DNA of 49,587 nucleotides from the NCBI RefSeq assembly GCF_014235845.1, contig NZ_JACJUQ010000015.1, positions 1 to 49,587 on the forward strand, read 5' to 3'. Position numbers and translations under genes: made by a program. The stretch is from Pontivivens nitratireducens. GTDB taxonomy: Bacteria; Pseudomonadota; Alphaproteobacteria; Rhodobacterales; Rhodobacteraceae. The first letter of the stretch is position 1. Every line of letters starts with the position of its first letter. Of the stretch, positions 37,210 through 46,299 are shown piece by piece. The notes under the pieces are model-generated. The model searched no databases. It saw only the letters and a program-made list of their open reading frames with translations, and was not told the origin of the DNA.

Positions 37210-38613
37210 ATGAACCGTTATCCCAGAGACATGCGTGGCCACGGCCAAACCCCGCCCCGAGCGAACTGGCCCGGCGATGCGCGGATCGCCGTGCAGTTCG
37301 TCATCAATTACGAGGAAGGTGGCGAGAACAACGTTCTGCACGGTGATGCCGCCTCCGAGGCATTCCTGTCCGAAATCGTCGGCGCCACCCCATGGCCCGG
37401 GCAACGGCACTGGAACATGGAATCGGTTTACGAGTACGGCGCACGGGTCGGCTTCTGGCGCCTGCACCGGCTGTTCACCGCGATGAACGTTCCCGTCACG
37501 GTCTACGGCGTGGCAACGTCGCTGGCGCGGTCCCCCGAACAGGTCCGCGCAATGCAGGACGCTCAGTGGGAGATCGCCAGCCACGGTCTGAAATGGATCG
37601 AGTACAAGGACGCCGACCCCGAGGTCGAACGTGCCGACATGATGCAGGCGATCCGGCTGCATACCGAGGTGACGGGAACCCGGCCCAAGGGCTGGTATAT
37701 CGGGCGCTGCTCCGACAACACCGTGCGTCTGGCGGCGGAGGAAGGCGGATTCGCCTATCTGGCAGATACCTATGCCGACGATGTGCCCTACTGGATGGAG
37801 TTCGACGCACATGACCAGCTGATCGTGCCCTATACGCTGGATGCCAACGACATGCGTTTCGCCACCCCGCAGGGGTTCAATTCCGGCGATCAGTTCTATT
37901 CATACCTCAAGGACAGTTTCGACTGCCTGCGCGCGGAGGGCGGGCGCATGATGTCCATCGGGCTGCACTGCCGTCTGATCGGGCGACCGGGGCGGATAAT
38001 GGCTCTAAAACGGTTCATCGAATATGCCAGCGGCTTCGACGATGTGTGGTTCGCACGCCGCATCGACATCGCCGAGCACTGGATGCGCCAGCACCCCCAT
38101 ATCCGGCGCGAGCGTCCCAGCCAGATGGACCGGAACACCTTCGTCGCGCGCTATGGTGGTGTTTTCGAGCATTCCGCCTGGATCACCGAAGGCGCCCACG
38201 ATCTGGAGCTTGGCCCCGCGCATGACAGCGCGATCGGTCTGCACAATGCACTGGCCCGCGTCTTTCGCGCCGCGACACCGCAACAGCGCCTTGGCGTTCT
38301 GACCGCTCACCCCGATCTGGCGGGCAAGCTGGCCGCCGCAAAACGTCTGACGCAGGAAAGCACGGCGGAACAGGCCAGCGCCGGTCTGGACGCGCTGACC
38401 GACGCGGAGCGGGCGGAGTTCACCGCCCTCAACGATGCCTATGTCGCGAAATTCGGCTTTCCCTTCATCATCGCCGTGCGCGACCACGACAAGGCCGGCA
38501 TCCTAGCCGCCTTTCGCAGCCGCATCGACAATGACCGCGATACGGAATTCGCCACCGCCTGCACTCAGGTGGAGCGGATCGCGGAACTGCGTCTGGCCGA
38601 GATGCTGCCATGA
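37210..38613 (+). CDS. puuE: Fused allantoinase (PuuE) and OHCU decarboxylase
   Basis: 467 residues joining two steps of urate breakdown. Residues 1 to about 305 are the metal-independent polysaccharide-deacetylase-type allantoinase (VQFVINYEEGGENN, ESVYEYGARVGFWRL, EIASHGLKWIEY), which opens allantoin to allantoate. Residues about 310-467 are 2-oxo-4-hydroxy-4-carboxy-5-ureidoimidazoline decarboxylase, which makes (S)-allantoin: LTAHPDLAGKLA holds the catalytic histidine and FGFPFIIAVRDHDK is the family signature. ATG 37210 has GTGGAGG 5 bases upstream. It overlaps allA by ATGA. Such fusions are known in purine clusters. The middle enzyme order means one protein catalyses two consecutive reactions. 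Confidence 0.94.
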   Translation: MNRYPRDMRGHGQTPPRANWPGDARIAVQFVINYEEGGENNVLHGDAASEAFLSEIVGATPWPGQRHWNMESVYEYGARVGFWRLHRLFTAMNVPVTVYGVATSLARSPEQVRAMQDAQWEIASHGLKWIEYKDADPEVERADMMQAIRLHTEVTGTRPKGWYIGRCSDNTVRLAAEEGGFAYLADTYADDVPYWMEFDAHDQLIVPYTLDANDMRFATPQGFNSGDQFYSYLKDSFDCLRAEGGRMMSIGLHCRLIGRPGRIMALKRFIEYASGFDDVWFARRIDIAEHWMRQHPHIRRERPSQMDRNTFVARYGGVFEHSAWITEGAHDLELGPAHDSAIGLHNALARVFRAATPQQRLGVLTAHPDLAGKLAAAKRLTQESTAEQASAGLDALTDAERAEFTALNDAYVAKFGFPFIIAVRDHDKAGILAAFRSRIDNDRDTEFATACTQVERIAELRLAEMLP

Positions 38614-39086
38614 TAGTGGTGGAGCCGCTGACCCAGACAGCCTTCGCCCCGTTCGGGGACGTGCTGGAGGTGGCGGGCAAGCCGGACAAGCTGATCAATC
38701 AGGGCCTGTGCGGGCGCTACCACGACCGCGCGACCCTCGATTTCGGTGCTGGGCGCGCGGGGATCAGCCTGTTCGACGCGCAGCCACGCAGCCTGCCCCA
38801 CAGGCTGGACATGATGGAGCGGCATCCGCTGGGATCGCAGGCCTTCATCCCGATGACCCACACCCCGTTTCTGGTAATCGTCGCGGCGGATGCCGGGGGG
38901 CGGCCCGATACACCCCGCGCGTTCCTGACCCAGGCTGGCCAAGGCGTGAACTATCACCGCAACACGTGGCACGGCGTGCTGACGCCGCTGCACGCCCCCG
39001 GCCTGTTCGCGGTGGTGGACCGGATCGGTGACGGTGAGAATCTGCAGGAGCACTGGTTCGACACGCCGCTGACCGTCACGGCTTAG
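38610..39086 (+). CDS. allA: Ureidoglycolate lyase
   Basis: 158 residues of the AllA fold. It splits (S)-ureidoglycolate into glyoxylate and urea. Family marks: FAPFGDVLE near the start, MERHPLGSQAFIPM in the middle, and YHRNTWHGVLTPL. The start overlaps the puuE-uraD stop. It ends 7 bases from the convergent aldolase-like gene, so the two purine operons meet tail to tail. Confidence 0.94.
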   Translation: MIVVEPLTQTAFAPFGDVLEVAGKPDKLINQGLCGRYHDRATLDFGAGRAGISLFDAQPRSLPHRLDMMERHPLGSQAFIPMTHTPFLVIVAADAGGRPDTPRAFLTQAGQGVNYHRNTWHGVLTPLHAPGLFAVVDRIGDGENLQEHWFDTPLTVTA

Positions 39087-39093
39087 GCGGACC

Positions 39094-40233
39094 TCACCAA
39101 AGCTTTCCCCGCGCCGTTACAGGCCACAGGCATTCGACGCGGCCATCGCGAATGCCGACATACCAGTCGTGCAGGTTGCAGGTGGGGTCGCAATGTCCCG
39201 GCACCAGCCGCAGTTGATCCCCGACGCGCAACATGTTGAGCGGATCGGCCAGGCCGCCATGCTCATCCGAGGGTTGGTCATAGCTGACATCCGTCCGGCC
39301 CCAGACGGTCGGCACGCCACTTTCCATCGACATGGATTTCAGACCTGCGTCGCAGGTCGCACGCCCCGGCACTGCCGTGCTCATCACCTCGGACAGCACG
39401 AACAGCGCGTGGCGAAACGGCTCCACCCCCGGACCGCCCCTTGCGCGGTAATCGGCATCCATGAAGATATACGACCCGCATTGCAGCTCGGTATAAAGCC
39501 CGCTCGACGCCTCCGCCGGATAGCTGCCGCTGCCCGCGCCGGTCACGCATGGGCAGTGAATGCCCGCTGCGTCCAAGGCGGCCAAGGCCTCCCTCACGGC
39601 GGCGGTGACGTTGCCCATCATTTCGGCGCGTTCCGTTTCCAGTGTCTGATGCTGCGCCGCGCCGTTATAGGCCTGCAAGCCGCCGAAATGCAGGTTGGGC
39701 GCGGCAAGAATGGCCCCTGCCAGACGGGCCGCGTCGTGGGGTTGCACACCGCACCGTTTCTGCCCGACCTCGATTTCGACCAGCACTGTCAACTGCGTTC
39801 CGGCGCTGTGACAGGCTCTCGACAGTTCTGCCACACCCTCCACATCATCCACGCAGACCGACATGTCGGCCTGTCCGGCCAGCCTGGCCAGCCGCGCGAC
39901 CCTGGCCGCGCCGCGCACCTGGTTCGAGACCATGATATCGCACAGATCGGTGTGCGGGCCAGCGTTCAGGCCGGCGCGCACCATCGCCTCCGCCTCACTC
40001 ACCTTCTGACAGCATATCCCCACGGCCCCGCCACGCGACATTTGCGCCAGCGCGATATCGACGGATTTGTGGGTCTTGGAATGCACGCGCAACCGCAGAC
40101 CCGAGGCCGCGGCGATGCCGCGCATCACCTTCAGATTGTGATCGAACGCATCCATATCGACGATCAACGCGGGGGTCTGCACGTCCACCTCGGCCATGCC
40201 GATGCTGGCGGGAACGTCATAGCCCGGCTCCAC
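39094..40233 (-). CDS. Beta-hydroxyaspartate / D-threonine aldolase-like PLP enzyme
   Basis: 379 residues of the alanine-racemase-fold D-threonine aldolase family. The PLP lysine is Lys53 in VHSKTHKS. The metal site His347 and Asp349 lies in GHCDPTCNLHDW, matching the metal pair known for D-threonine aldolase. QAYNGAAQH and GSGSYPAE are cofactor contacts. I set the start at GTG 40233, overlapping the allE stop by one base (TAGTG); a later ATG at 40197 would cut off GYDVPASIGM, which looks coding. In Paracoccus the related BhcC joins glycine and glyoxylate. As its neighbours produce glyoxylate, that reaction is a good hypothesis; D-threonine or D-serine chemistry is the alternative. Confidence 0.82.
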   Translation of the reverse strand: MEPGYDVPASIGMAEVDVQTPALIVDMDAFDHNLKVMRGIAAASGLRLRVHSKTHKSVDIALAQMSRGGAVGICCQKVSEAEAMVRAGLNAGPHTDLCDIMVSNQVRGAARVARLARLAGQADMSVCVDDVEGVAELSRACHSAGTQLTVLVEIEVGQKRCGVQPHDAARLAGAILAAPNLHFGGLQAYNGAAQHQTLETERAEMMGNVTAAVREALAALDAAGIHCPCVTGAGSGSYPAEASSGLYTELQCGSYIFMDADYRARGGPGVEPFRHALFVLSEVMSTAVPGRATCDAGLKSMSMESGVPTVWGRTDVSYDQPSDEHGGLADPLNMLRVGDQLRLVPGHCDPTCNLHDWYVGIRDGRVECLWPVTARGKLW

Positions 40234-41051
40234 TAGAGCGGCCTCAACGGCATGTGCCGGTTGACGTCCTTGTAGAGCAGATAGCGAAACCGTCCCGGCC
40301 CGCCCGCATAGCACGATTGCGGGCAGAAGGCGCGCAACCACATGTAATCCCCGGCCTCGACCTCCACCCAATCGGTGTTCAGGCGGTAGACGGCCTTGCC
40401 CTCCAGCACGTAGAGGCCGTGTTCCATCACATGTGTCTCGGCAAAGGGGATGGTGCCCCCCGGCTCGAAGTTCACGATATTGACGTGCATGTCATGGCGC
40501 AGGTCGCCCGGATCGACGAAGCGCGTCGTGGACCACGCACCGTCTGTGCCCGGCATTTCAACCGTGGTGCCGTCGGCCTCACGCGTCACGAAGGCCGCCG
40601 CAGGTTCCAGACCCACGCCCGGCACCCACAACTTGCGCAACCAGTGGAAGGTCAGCGGGCCGCTTTCCCCCTTGACCGCCCAGTCGCAGCCCGGCGGCAG
40701 ATAGGCGTAGCTGCCGGGCGCGATCGCATGGTCCTGTCCCGCCACCGTCAACGTTCCCGTGCCCGCGACCACGAACAGGACACCCTGCGCGTCCCCCTCC
40801 GGCTCGGGCGTGGTGGAGCCGCCGCCATCCGCGACCTCCATGATATAATGGCTGAACGTCTCGGCGAAGCCGCTGAGCGGACGGGCCAGCACCCACAGGC
40901 GTGTGTCGTGCCAACCGGGCAGATAACTGGTAACGATATCGCGCTGCACCCCGCGCGGGATCACGGCATAGGCGGTGGTGAACATGGCGCGGTCCGTGCT
41001 CATCACGTTCTGTCCGGGCAATCCGGCGGGCGGGGTGGCGTAATCGGTCAT
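40233..41051 (-). CDS. allE: (S)-ureidoglycine aminohydrolase
   Basis: 272 residues: two cupin domains, at about 50-125 (YIMEVADGG, GVLFVVAGTGTLTV) and 185-260 (HDMHVNIVNFEPGG, ETHVMEHGLYVLEGKAVY). The second has the histidine/glutamate metal-binding pattern. It releases ammonia from (S)-ureidoglycine to give ureidoglycolate, the substrate of AllA. ATG 41051 overlaps the puuD stop by ATGA. Confidence 0.92.
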   Translation of the reverse strand: MTDYATPPAGLPGQNVMSTDRAMFTTAYAVIPRGVQRDIVTSYLPGWHDTRLWVLARPLSGFAETFSHYIMEVADGGGSTTPEPEGDAQGVLFVVAGTGTLTVAGQDHAIAPGSYAYLPPGCDWAVKGESGPLTFHWLRKLWVPGVGLEPAAAFVTREADGTTVEMPGTDGAWSTTRFVDPGDLRHDMHVNIVNFEPGGTIPFAETHVMEHGLYVLEGKAVYRLNTDWVEVEAGDYMWLRAFCPQSCYAGGPGRFRYLLYKDVNRHMPLRPL

Positions 41052-42259
41052 CTGGCATCCTCGAACCACTGCGCGATCATGTCCCGCTCGGTCTGTTCCA
41101 TATAGCTGACATTGGCAGGCGGCATCGCGTGGGTGACACCCGATTGCAGATAGATCTCGCGGGCGCGTGTGGCGATTTGCGCGTCCGTCTCCAGCATCAC
41201 GCCCTTGGGTGCCCAGCGGATACCGTCATAGAACGGCTCCGCCGCATGGCACATGGAACAGCGGCCGCGCACGGTGTTGGCGACCGCCTCGAACTGCTCA
41301 TGCTGCATGAAGCCTTGCGTCCGCGCGGGGATGGCGGCGTTCGCCTCCGCCACGAAATCGGGCTCCGTGGACAGCCACGCCATGATCAGCACCAGGATGA
41401 CCGTGACGGGCCAGGTCCAAGTCGGCTTGCCCGACCGCGCGTGTTGCGAGTTGAACCAGTGCCGGATCGTGACCCCGGTCAGGAACACCAGTCCCGCGAT
41501 GATCCAGTTGTATTTCGTGCCGAACGCCAGCGGATAGTGATTGCTGAGCATCAGGAAGATCACCGGCAGCGTCAGGTAGTTGTTGTGGGTCGAGCGCAGC
41601 TTGGCGATCTTGCCGTATTTCGGATCGGGCTTGCGCCCTGCCTTCAGGTCCGCGACGACGATCCGCTGGTTGGGCATGATGATGGCAAAGACGTTTGCCG
41701 TCATGATCGTGGCGGTGAACGCCCCCAGATGCAGCAGCGCCGCGCGGCCCGTGAACACCTGATCGTATCCCCACGCCATGACGACCAGCAGGCCAAACAG
41801 CAGGAGCATCAGCGTGGTCGGGCGCTCCCCCAGTTTCGACTTGCACAGGAAGTCATAGACCACCCAGCCCACGGCCAGCGATCCCGCCGATAACAGGATC
41901 GCCTGCCACGTCGCCAGATCCGCCTTGGCCGGGTCGATCAGGTACAGCTCGGACCCCGTCCAATAGACCACCGCCAGCATCGCGACGCCCGACAACCAGG
42001 TGGCGTAGCTCTCCCACTTGAACCAGGTCAGATGCTCGGGCATGGCCGAGGGGGCGACCAGATATTTCTGGATGTGGTAAAAGCCGCCGCCGTGGACCTG
42101 CCATTCCTCACCATCCGCCGGACCGTCGATATCGCGGTTCAGCCCCAGGTCGAGCGCGATAAAATAGAACGACGACCCGATCCACGCGATCGCGGTGACG
42201 ACGTGCAGCCAGCGCACGCTCAACGCCAGCCAGTCCCACATGATGGCAAATTCGTACAT
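41048..42259 (-). CDS. puuD: Membrane urate oxidase with cytochrome c domain
   Basis: 403 residues. The N-terminal membrane part has about eight helices (WLHVVTAIAWIGSSFYFIALD; GGGFYHIQKYLV; MTANVFAIIMPNQR). The C-terminal part is a c-type cytochrome domain with the haem motif CSMCH (Cys334, Cys337, His338). PuuD replaces the soluble UricOxidase in many alphaproteobacteria and passes electrons to a respiratory partner rather than making hydrogen peroxide. ATG 42259 follows the uraH stop by one base (TGAGATG). Confidence 0.93.
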   Translation of the reverse strand: MYEFAIMWDWLALSVRWLHVVTAIAWIGSSFYFIALDLGLNRDIDGPADGEEWQVHGGGFYHIQKYLVAPSAMPEHLTWFKWESYATWLSGVAMLAVVYWTGSELYLIDPAKADLATWQAILLSAGSLAVGWVVYDFLCKSKLGERPTTLMLLLFGLLVVMAWGYDQVFTGRAALLHLGAFTATIMTANVFAIIMPNQRIVVADLKAGRKPDPKYGKIAKLRSTHNNYLTLPVIFLMLSNHYPLAFGTKYNWIIAGLVFLTGVTIRHWFNSQHARSGKPTWTWPVTVILVLIMAWLSTEPDFVAEANAAIPARTQGFMQHEQFEAVANTVRGRCSMCHAAEPFYDGIRWAPKGVMLETDAQIATRAREIYLQSGVTHAMPPANVSYMEQTERDMIAQWFEDAR

Positions 42260-42260
42260 C

Positions 42261-42605
42261 TCAACTGCCCCGATAGGTGGAATAGCTGAACGGACTGACC
42301 AGCAGCGGCACGTGATAATGCTCCTCGGCCCCCATGGTGAAGCGCAACGGCACCGTGTCCAGGAACCCCGTCGGCAATCCGTTCGCCGCCAGGTAATCCC
42401 CCACCGCGAATTCCAGTTCGTATTCCCCGGTGGCGAAGGCTTCGGCGGGCAGGATCTGCGCATCCGTGCGCCCGTCTGCGTTGGTGGTCACGGTGGTCAG
42501 CACCACCCGTGCGCCGCCGGTCAGGCGGGTCAGGGTGATGCGCATTCCCGCCGCGGGCACGCCGCGCGCCGTGTCCAGCACATGTGTCGTCAGATATCCG
42601 CTCAT
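42261..42605 (-). CDS. uraH: 5-hydroxyisourate hydrolase
   Basis: 114 residues, a transthyretin-like hydrolase converting 5-hydroxyisourate to OHCU. Active-site blocks: N-terminal LTTHVLDTARGVPA (His), the central arginine region, and the C-terminal tetrapeptide YRGS, diagnostic for the enzyme against transthyretin. ATG 42605 has GGAGGATGAG upstream. First gene of the minus-strand purine operon, divergent from the deformylase gene. Confidence 0.96.
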   Translation of the reverse strand: MSGYLTTHVLDTARGVPAAGMRITLTRLTGGARVVLTTVTTNADGRTDAQILPAEAFATGEYELEFAVGDYLAANGLPTGFLDTVPLRFTMGAEEHYHVPLLVSPFSYSTYRGS

Positions 42606-42685
42606 CTCATCCTCCATCGTCGCACCATATGGACACAGCCCACGCCCCGACGGAAGATGCGGCGTGGCCAAAAACTGGAGAGATC

Positions 42686-43195
42686 ATGCGCAGCATCGTC
42701 ACTGCACCCGCCGCCATCCTGTCCGCGACCGCCAAACCGATAGAGGATTTCGCAACCCCGTGGTTGTACGATCTGGTGGCGGACATGGCGCGCATCCGCC
42801 GCGCGATGGGCGGTGCCGGCATTGCCGCCCCGCAGGTGGGTGAGGGCGTGCGGTTGTTTCTGCTGGACGCCGCGCAACGCGATGGGACCGTCCTGCCGCG
42901 CCACGCGGGCATCGAACGGCTGGTGGTCGCGAACCCCTGCATCATCCACCATGAGGGGGAGCCCGTCACCGGGGCGGAGGGGTGCCTCTCCATCCCCTCG
43001 ACCCTGGTGTCCGGGGGGCGCATCGACGTGCGCAGGTCGCCGCGGATCGTCTGGCGCGGATCGTCTCTGACCGGATCAGCGATCGGCGGCACGCTGGACG
43101 GTTTCGCCGCGCGGGCGTTTCAGCATGAGGTCGATCACCTCGATGGCATCCTCATCACGGATCACATCGTCGCAGGGCCGGAACGCCAGCCATAG
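42686..43195 (+). CDS. def: Peptide deformylase
   Basis: 169 residues. All three motifs are intact: GAGIAAPQVG (motif 1), EGCLSIPS (motif 2, metal cysteine) and QHEVDHLDGIL (motif 3, HExxH). It removes the formyl group from new proteins. ATG 42686 has GGAG 5 bases before it. The usual partner fmt is not adjacent, so this may be an additional deformylase rather than the main one; that is only an inference from context. Confidence 0.92.
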   Translation: MRSIVTAPAAILSATAKPIEDFATPWLYDLVADMARIRRAMGGAGIAAPQVGEGVRLFLLDAAQRDGTVLPRHAGIERLVVANPCIIHHEGEPVTGAEGCLSIPSTLVSGGRIDVRRSPRIVWRGSSLTGSAIGGTLDGFAARAFQHEVDHLDGILITDHIVAGPERQP

Positions 43196-43251
43196 TCCAT
43201 CCGTTAGGATCACACGGGTCATATTCCGGCCCCTGAACGGAGGAATTGAGA

Positions 43252-43806
43252 ATGAAAGATTTGAACAACTATTCGATTGCGATCCTGGCCACCAACGGGT
43301 TCGAGCAAGTCGAACTGACCGTCCCCCTCGAAAAATTCCGCGAAGCAGGCGCGACCGTGCACGTGGTCAGCCCCGAACAAGATTCGATCAAGGGCTGGGA
43401 CGAGGATCACTGGGGCGACACCGTTCCGGTGGACAAGGGCCTGTCGGCCGCGAATCCCGGCGATTACGACGCACTGGTCCTGCCCGGCGGTCAGATCAAT
43501 CCCGATATTCTGCGCACGAACGGCGATGCGATAAAATTCATCGAAGCCTTCGCCAAGGCTGACAAACCCGTCGCCGCGATTTGCCACGCGCCGTGGCTGC
43601 TGATCGAGGCCGGACTGGCCGAGGGGCGCATGCTGACATCCTTCCCATCCATTCGCACTGACCTGCGCAATGCGGGCGCGAATGTGGTGGACCAACCTGC
43701 CGTGACGGATCGAAATGTCATCACGTCGCGCAATCCCGACGATCTGGACGCATTCTGCGATACCATCGCGGATGCCTTGACTCGCACGGGCGGCCAAGCG
43801 ACCTAA
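43252..43806 (+). CDS. DJ-1/PfpI family protein
   Basis: 184 residues. Start of the fold: YSIAILATNGFEQVELTVPL with the conserved glutamate; nucleophile elbow AAICHAPWLL (cysteine); ALVLPGGQINPD. This is the YhbO/PfpI subtype, reported as a protease-like or deglycase/chaperone protein; the exact activity is disputed. GGAGG lies 8-12 bases before ATG 43252. A strong dyad follows in the gap to the next gene. Confidence 0.9.
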   Translation: MKDLNNYSIAILATNGFEQVELTVPLEKFREAGATVHVVSPEQDSIKGWDEDHWGDTVPVDKGLSAANPGDYDALVLPGGQINPDILRTNGDAIKFIEAFAKADKPVAAICHAPWLLIEAGLAEGRMLTSFPSIRTDLRNAGANVVDQPAVTDRNVITSRNPDDLDAFCDTIADALTRTGGQAT

Positions 43807-43838
43807 ATCGGCCAAACGACTTAAAAACGAACCATACG

Positions 43839-43872
43839 CGGGTCGTTGCGTTTCTTGAACTGCAACGACCCG
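43839..43872 (+). terminator. Dyad between PfpI-like and PhoD-like genes
   Basis: CGGGTCGTTGC (43839-43849) pairs perfectly with GCAACGACCCG (43862-43872) around a 12-base loop. It lies 32 bases after the PfpI-like stop and 37 bases before the PhoD-like start. There is no T-tract, so it could be a terminator, a processing site or an operator. Confidence 0.45.
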
Positions 43873-43909
43873 GCCTTATGCCGTGGTCACCCGACTTACA
43901 GGACGCCAG

Positions 43910-45328
43910 ATGACACGCACCCCCCTAGCAGGACCGATCCTTTTCGCACGCGATGTTGATAGTGTGCGCTACCAGATCAGCGTGATCCTGGTGCACGAGG
44001 ATGGTGGTCCCCTGCCGGAAATCGCGGCTGAGGGAGGCGATCCTGCGCAGGTCGAAATATTGTGGTCCGGGCATGGTCGCGTCATATACCGTGCCGATCT
44101 CACCCTGCCGGTTGCATCGCAAACGTCCTATCGTGTGGACGAAACCTCTTATCAGGTTTGCACCGACCTGACCGGGGACGCGAACATCGCCTATGTTTCA
44201 TGCAACGGGGAGGAAGACGAGGACGCCGATTGGCCGGTGGAGCATCGCGACGCCCTGTGGTCCCGCCTCGCCCGGGATCACGAGGCCACGCCCTTCGGTC
44301 TGTTCCTGCATGGCGGCGATCAGATCTACGCCGATGATATCCTCGCCTCCCACCCCAAAATCGTCGAATGGGAAGAGGCCGAGCCCGAGGGAAAGTCCAC
44401 CTTCGAGTGGACCCACGACATGCAGCAACAGGCGGAAAAACATCTGCTGAACCGCTATATCGACCTCTACGCGCACCCGGCCATCGCGCACATGCTGGCC
44501 CGTGTGCCATCCGTGATGATGTGGGACGATCACGACATCTTCGATGGATATGGCAGCCATCCCGCCCCCAAGCAGAACAGCCCGGTCGGGCAGGGTCTGT
44601 TCGAAATCGCCCAACGCATGTTCAACCTGTTCCAACGGGGCGCGGCAGACAATATCGCCCCTGTCGGCGCTGGGGTAAAGCTGGACGCGCCCGGATTTTC
44701 CGTTATCGCGCCGGATCTGCGCACCGCCCGCACGCCGGAGCGGGTGATGAACGACGCCGGATGGGAGTGGTTCGATCAGGTCATGCTCAAACGCCGTGAC
44801 GGCAATCATTGCCTGGTGATGTCGTCGGTTCCCGCCCTCGGTCCCCGGCTCAGCTGGGTGGAATTCATGATCGACACCTTCTGGCCGGGCGTGAACCAGT
44901 ACGAGGACGACCTGCGCGACCAGTGGCAAAGCCGCGCTCACCGCGAGGAATGGAAACGCTTCCTCGGCATCATGGTGCGGGAGGTAGAGCAGAACGATCA
45001 ACCGGTGACGCTGCTCTCAGGGGAGATCCACGTGGCCACCCGCGCGACAATGAAACTGAAATCCGGCAGCGTGATCCATCAGCTCGTCTCCTCGGGGATC
45101 AGCCATACCCCGCCGGGTACGGGTTACGCCCGCACATTGGGTGCGCTGGCCATTTTCGGTGAGGATCCGCTGTCAGGCTATCCGATCACCATTCGCCCCC
45201 CTGCGGGCCAACGCAACCGCTACGTCTCGCAACGCAATTATCTGCGCATTCGCCGCCGGGGTGAGGATTGGACCGCGGAATGGGAATTCGAGGATGACGG
45301 CTCATCCCCCCCGCTGGCGCTGTCCTGA
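43910..45328 (+). CDS. PhoD-like metallophosphatase
   Basis: 472 residues of the alkaline phosphatase D / metallophosphoesterase type. Metal-binding blocks: HGGDQIYADDI, MMWDDHDIFDGYG, and LLSGEIHVA, the last in the usual position of the GDxH-type motif (with Glu in place of Asp). No signal peptide or twin-arginine motif is visible at this start, so unlike the secreted PhoD it looks cytoplasmic. Substrate not known. It is convergent with the EamA exporter gene. Confidence 0.86.
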   Translation: MTRTPLAGPILFARDVDSVRYQISVILVHEDGGPLPEIAAEGGDPAQVEILWSGHGRVIYRADLTLPVASQTSYRVDETSYQVCTDLTGDANIAYVSCNGEEDEDADWPVEHRDALWSRLARDHEATPFGLFLHGGDQIYADDILASHPKIVEWEEAEPEGKSTFEWTHDMQQQAEKHLLNRYIDLYAHPAIAHMLARVPSVMMWDDHDIFDGYGSHPAPKQNSPVGQGLFEIAQRMFNLFQRGAADNIAPVGAGVKLDAPGFSVIAPDLRTARTPERVMNDAGWEWFDQVMLKRRDGNHCLVMSSVPALGPRLSWVEFMIDTFWPGVNQYEDDLRDQWQSRAHREEWKRFLGIMVREVEQNDQPVTLLSGEIHVATRATMKLKSGSVIHQLVSSGISHTPPGTGYARTLGALAIFGEDPLSGYPITIRPPAGQRNRYVSQRNYLRIRRRGEDWTAEWEFEDDGSSPPLALS

Positions 45329-45358
45329 GGGGCATTTGCTTGCCGGAATAAGGAAGGC

Positions 45359-46225
45359 TCAGGCACGGCGGGACAGTTGTACCGCCAGAATGCCCGCCAT
45401 GATGACCACCACACCCAGCATGTCTGTCAGTCCCAACGCCTCGCCTAGGATGAAACTGGCGATAGCGACACCCAGAAACGGGTTGAGGAAATGGAACGTC
45501 GCGGCCCGCGTGGCGCCTATCCGGTTCACCAGCATGAACCACGTGATCGTTGCCAGCAGGCCGGGCACCAGCGTCGTATAGGTGAATGCCACGATCAGCT
45601 GCCATTGCCAGTCGATGATCCACGATTCCGTGGCCAGGCTCAGCGGCAGCAACACGGTGGAGCCGACCAGCATCTGCAACCCCACCACCATGATGACGTT
45701 GTCCCCCGAGGATGCGCCCTGCACCAGCAATGTTGCGAGGGTCAGGGCCAGCACTGCGCACACGATGATGAGGACGCCGGTCACGTCCGCGCCTCCATCC
45801 AGCCGCGCGCCCATGATCAGCAAGACCCCGGCCAGCCCCGCGAACAGCCCCAGCGTTGCCATCGCACCCAACCGCTCCCCCCGCAACGCATTCGCGCCAG
45901 CGACCAGCAGCGGCAGCAGGCTGGCAATGATGACGGCCAGCGAGGCATCGATAACCTGCGCGGCGTAGAAGTTTCCGCCCAGATAGATCACGTTTTGCAA
46001 GACGCCAAACGCGGCCAGCGCGGCCCATTGCCTGCGGCTCAATCGCGCCCGCTGACCCATCGCCCACGCAATGCCGACCGCCAGCAGGCCCGAAATCAGG
46101 AACCGCACCCCCAAAATGGCGAAAGGCGGCGCATAGGCCACCGCCACTTTGGCCGAGGTGAACGCCGAGGACCACATCAGCGCGAAGCCGCAGCCCATCA
46201 TCAAAGCTCTGAAATCCACGCGCAT
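45359..46225 (-). CDS. EamA-type (DMT) exporter
   Basis: 288 residues with about ten hydrophobic helices in two repeated halves (first half from about 5-130, second from about 145-280), the EamA drug/metabolite transporter layout. Typical segments: FALMWSSAFTSAKVAVAYAP, and FHFLNPFLGVAIASFILGE near the end. Transported compound unknown. Divergent from the nitroreductase gene. Confidence 0.9.
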   Translation of the reverse strand: MRVDFRALMMGCGFALMWSSAFTSAKVAVAYAPPFAILGVRFLISGLLAVGIAWAMGQRARLSRRQWAALAAFGVLQNVIYLGGNFYAAQVIDASLAVIIASLLPLLVAGANALRGERLGAMATLGLFAGLAGVLLIMGARLDGGADVTGVLIIVCAVLALTLATLLVQGASSGDNVIMVVGLQMLVGSTVLLPLSLATESWIIDWQWQLIVAFTYTTLVPGLLATITWFMLVNRIGATRAATFHFLNPFLGVAIASFILGEALGLTDMLGVVVIMAGILAVQLSRRA

Positions 46226-46299
46226 CACCTTTCCGTCCAGCGAGGGCTCGCTTATCACGGACGCATCAAATCGTCGTCGCCAAAATAGTGAGGGGCACA

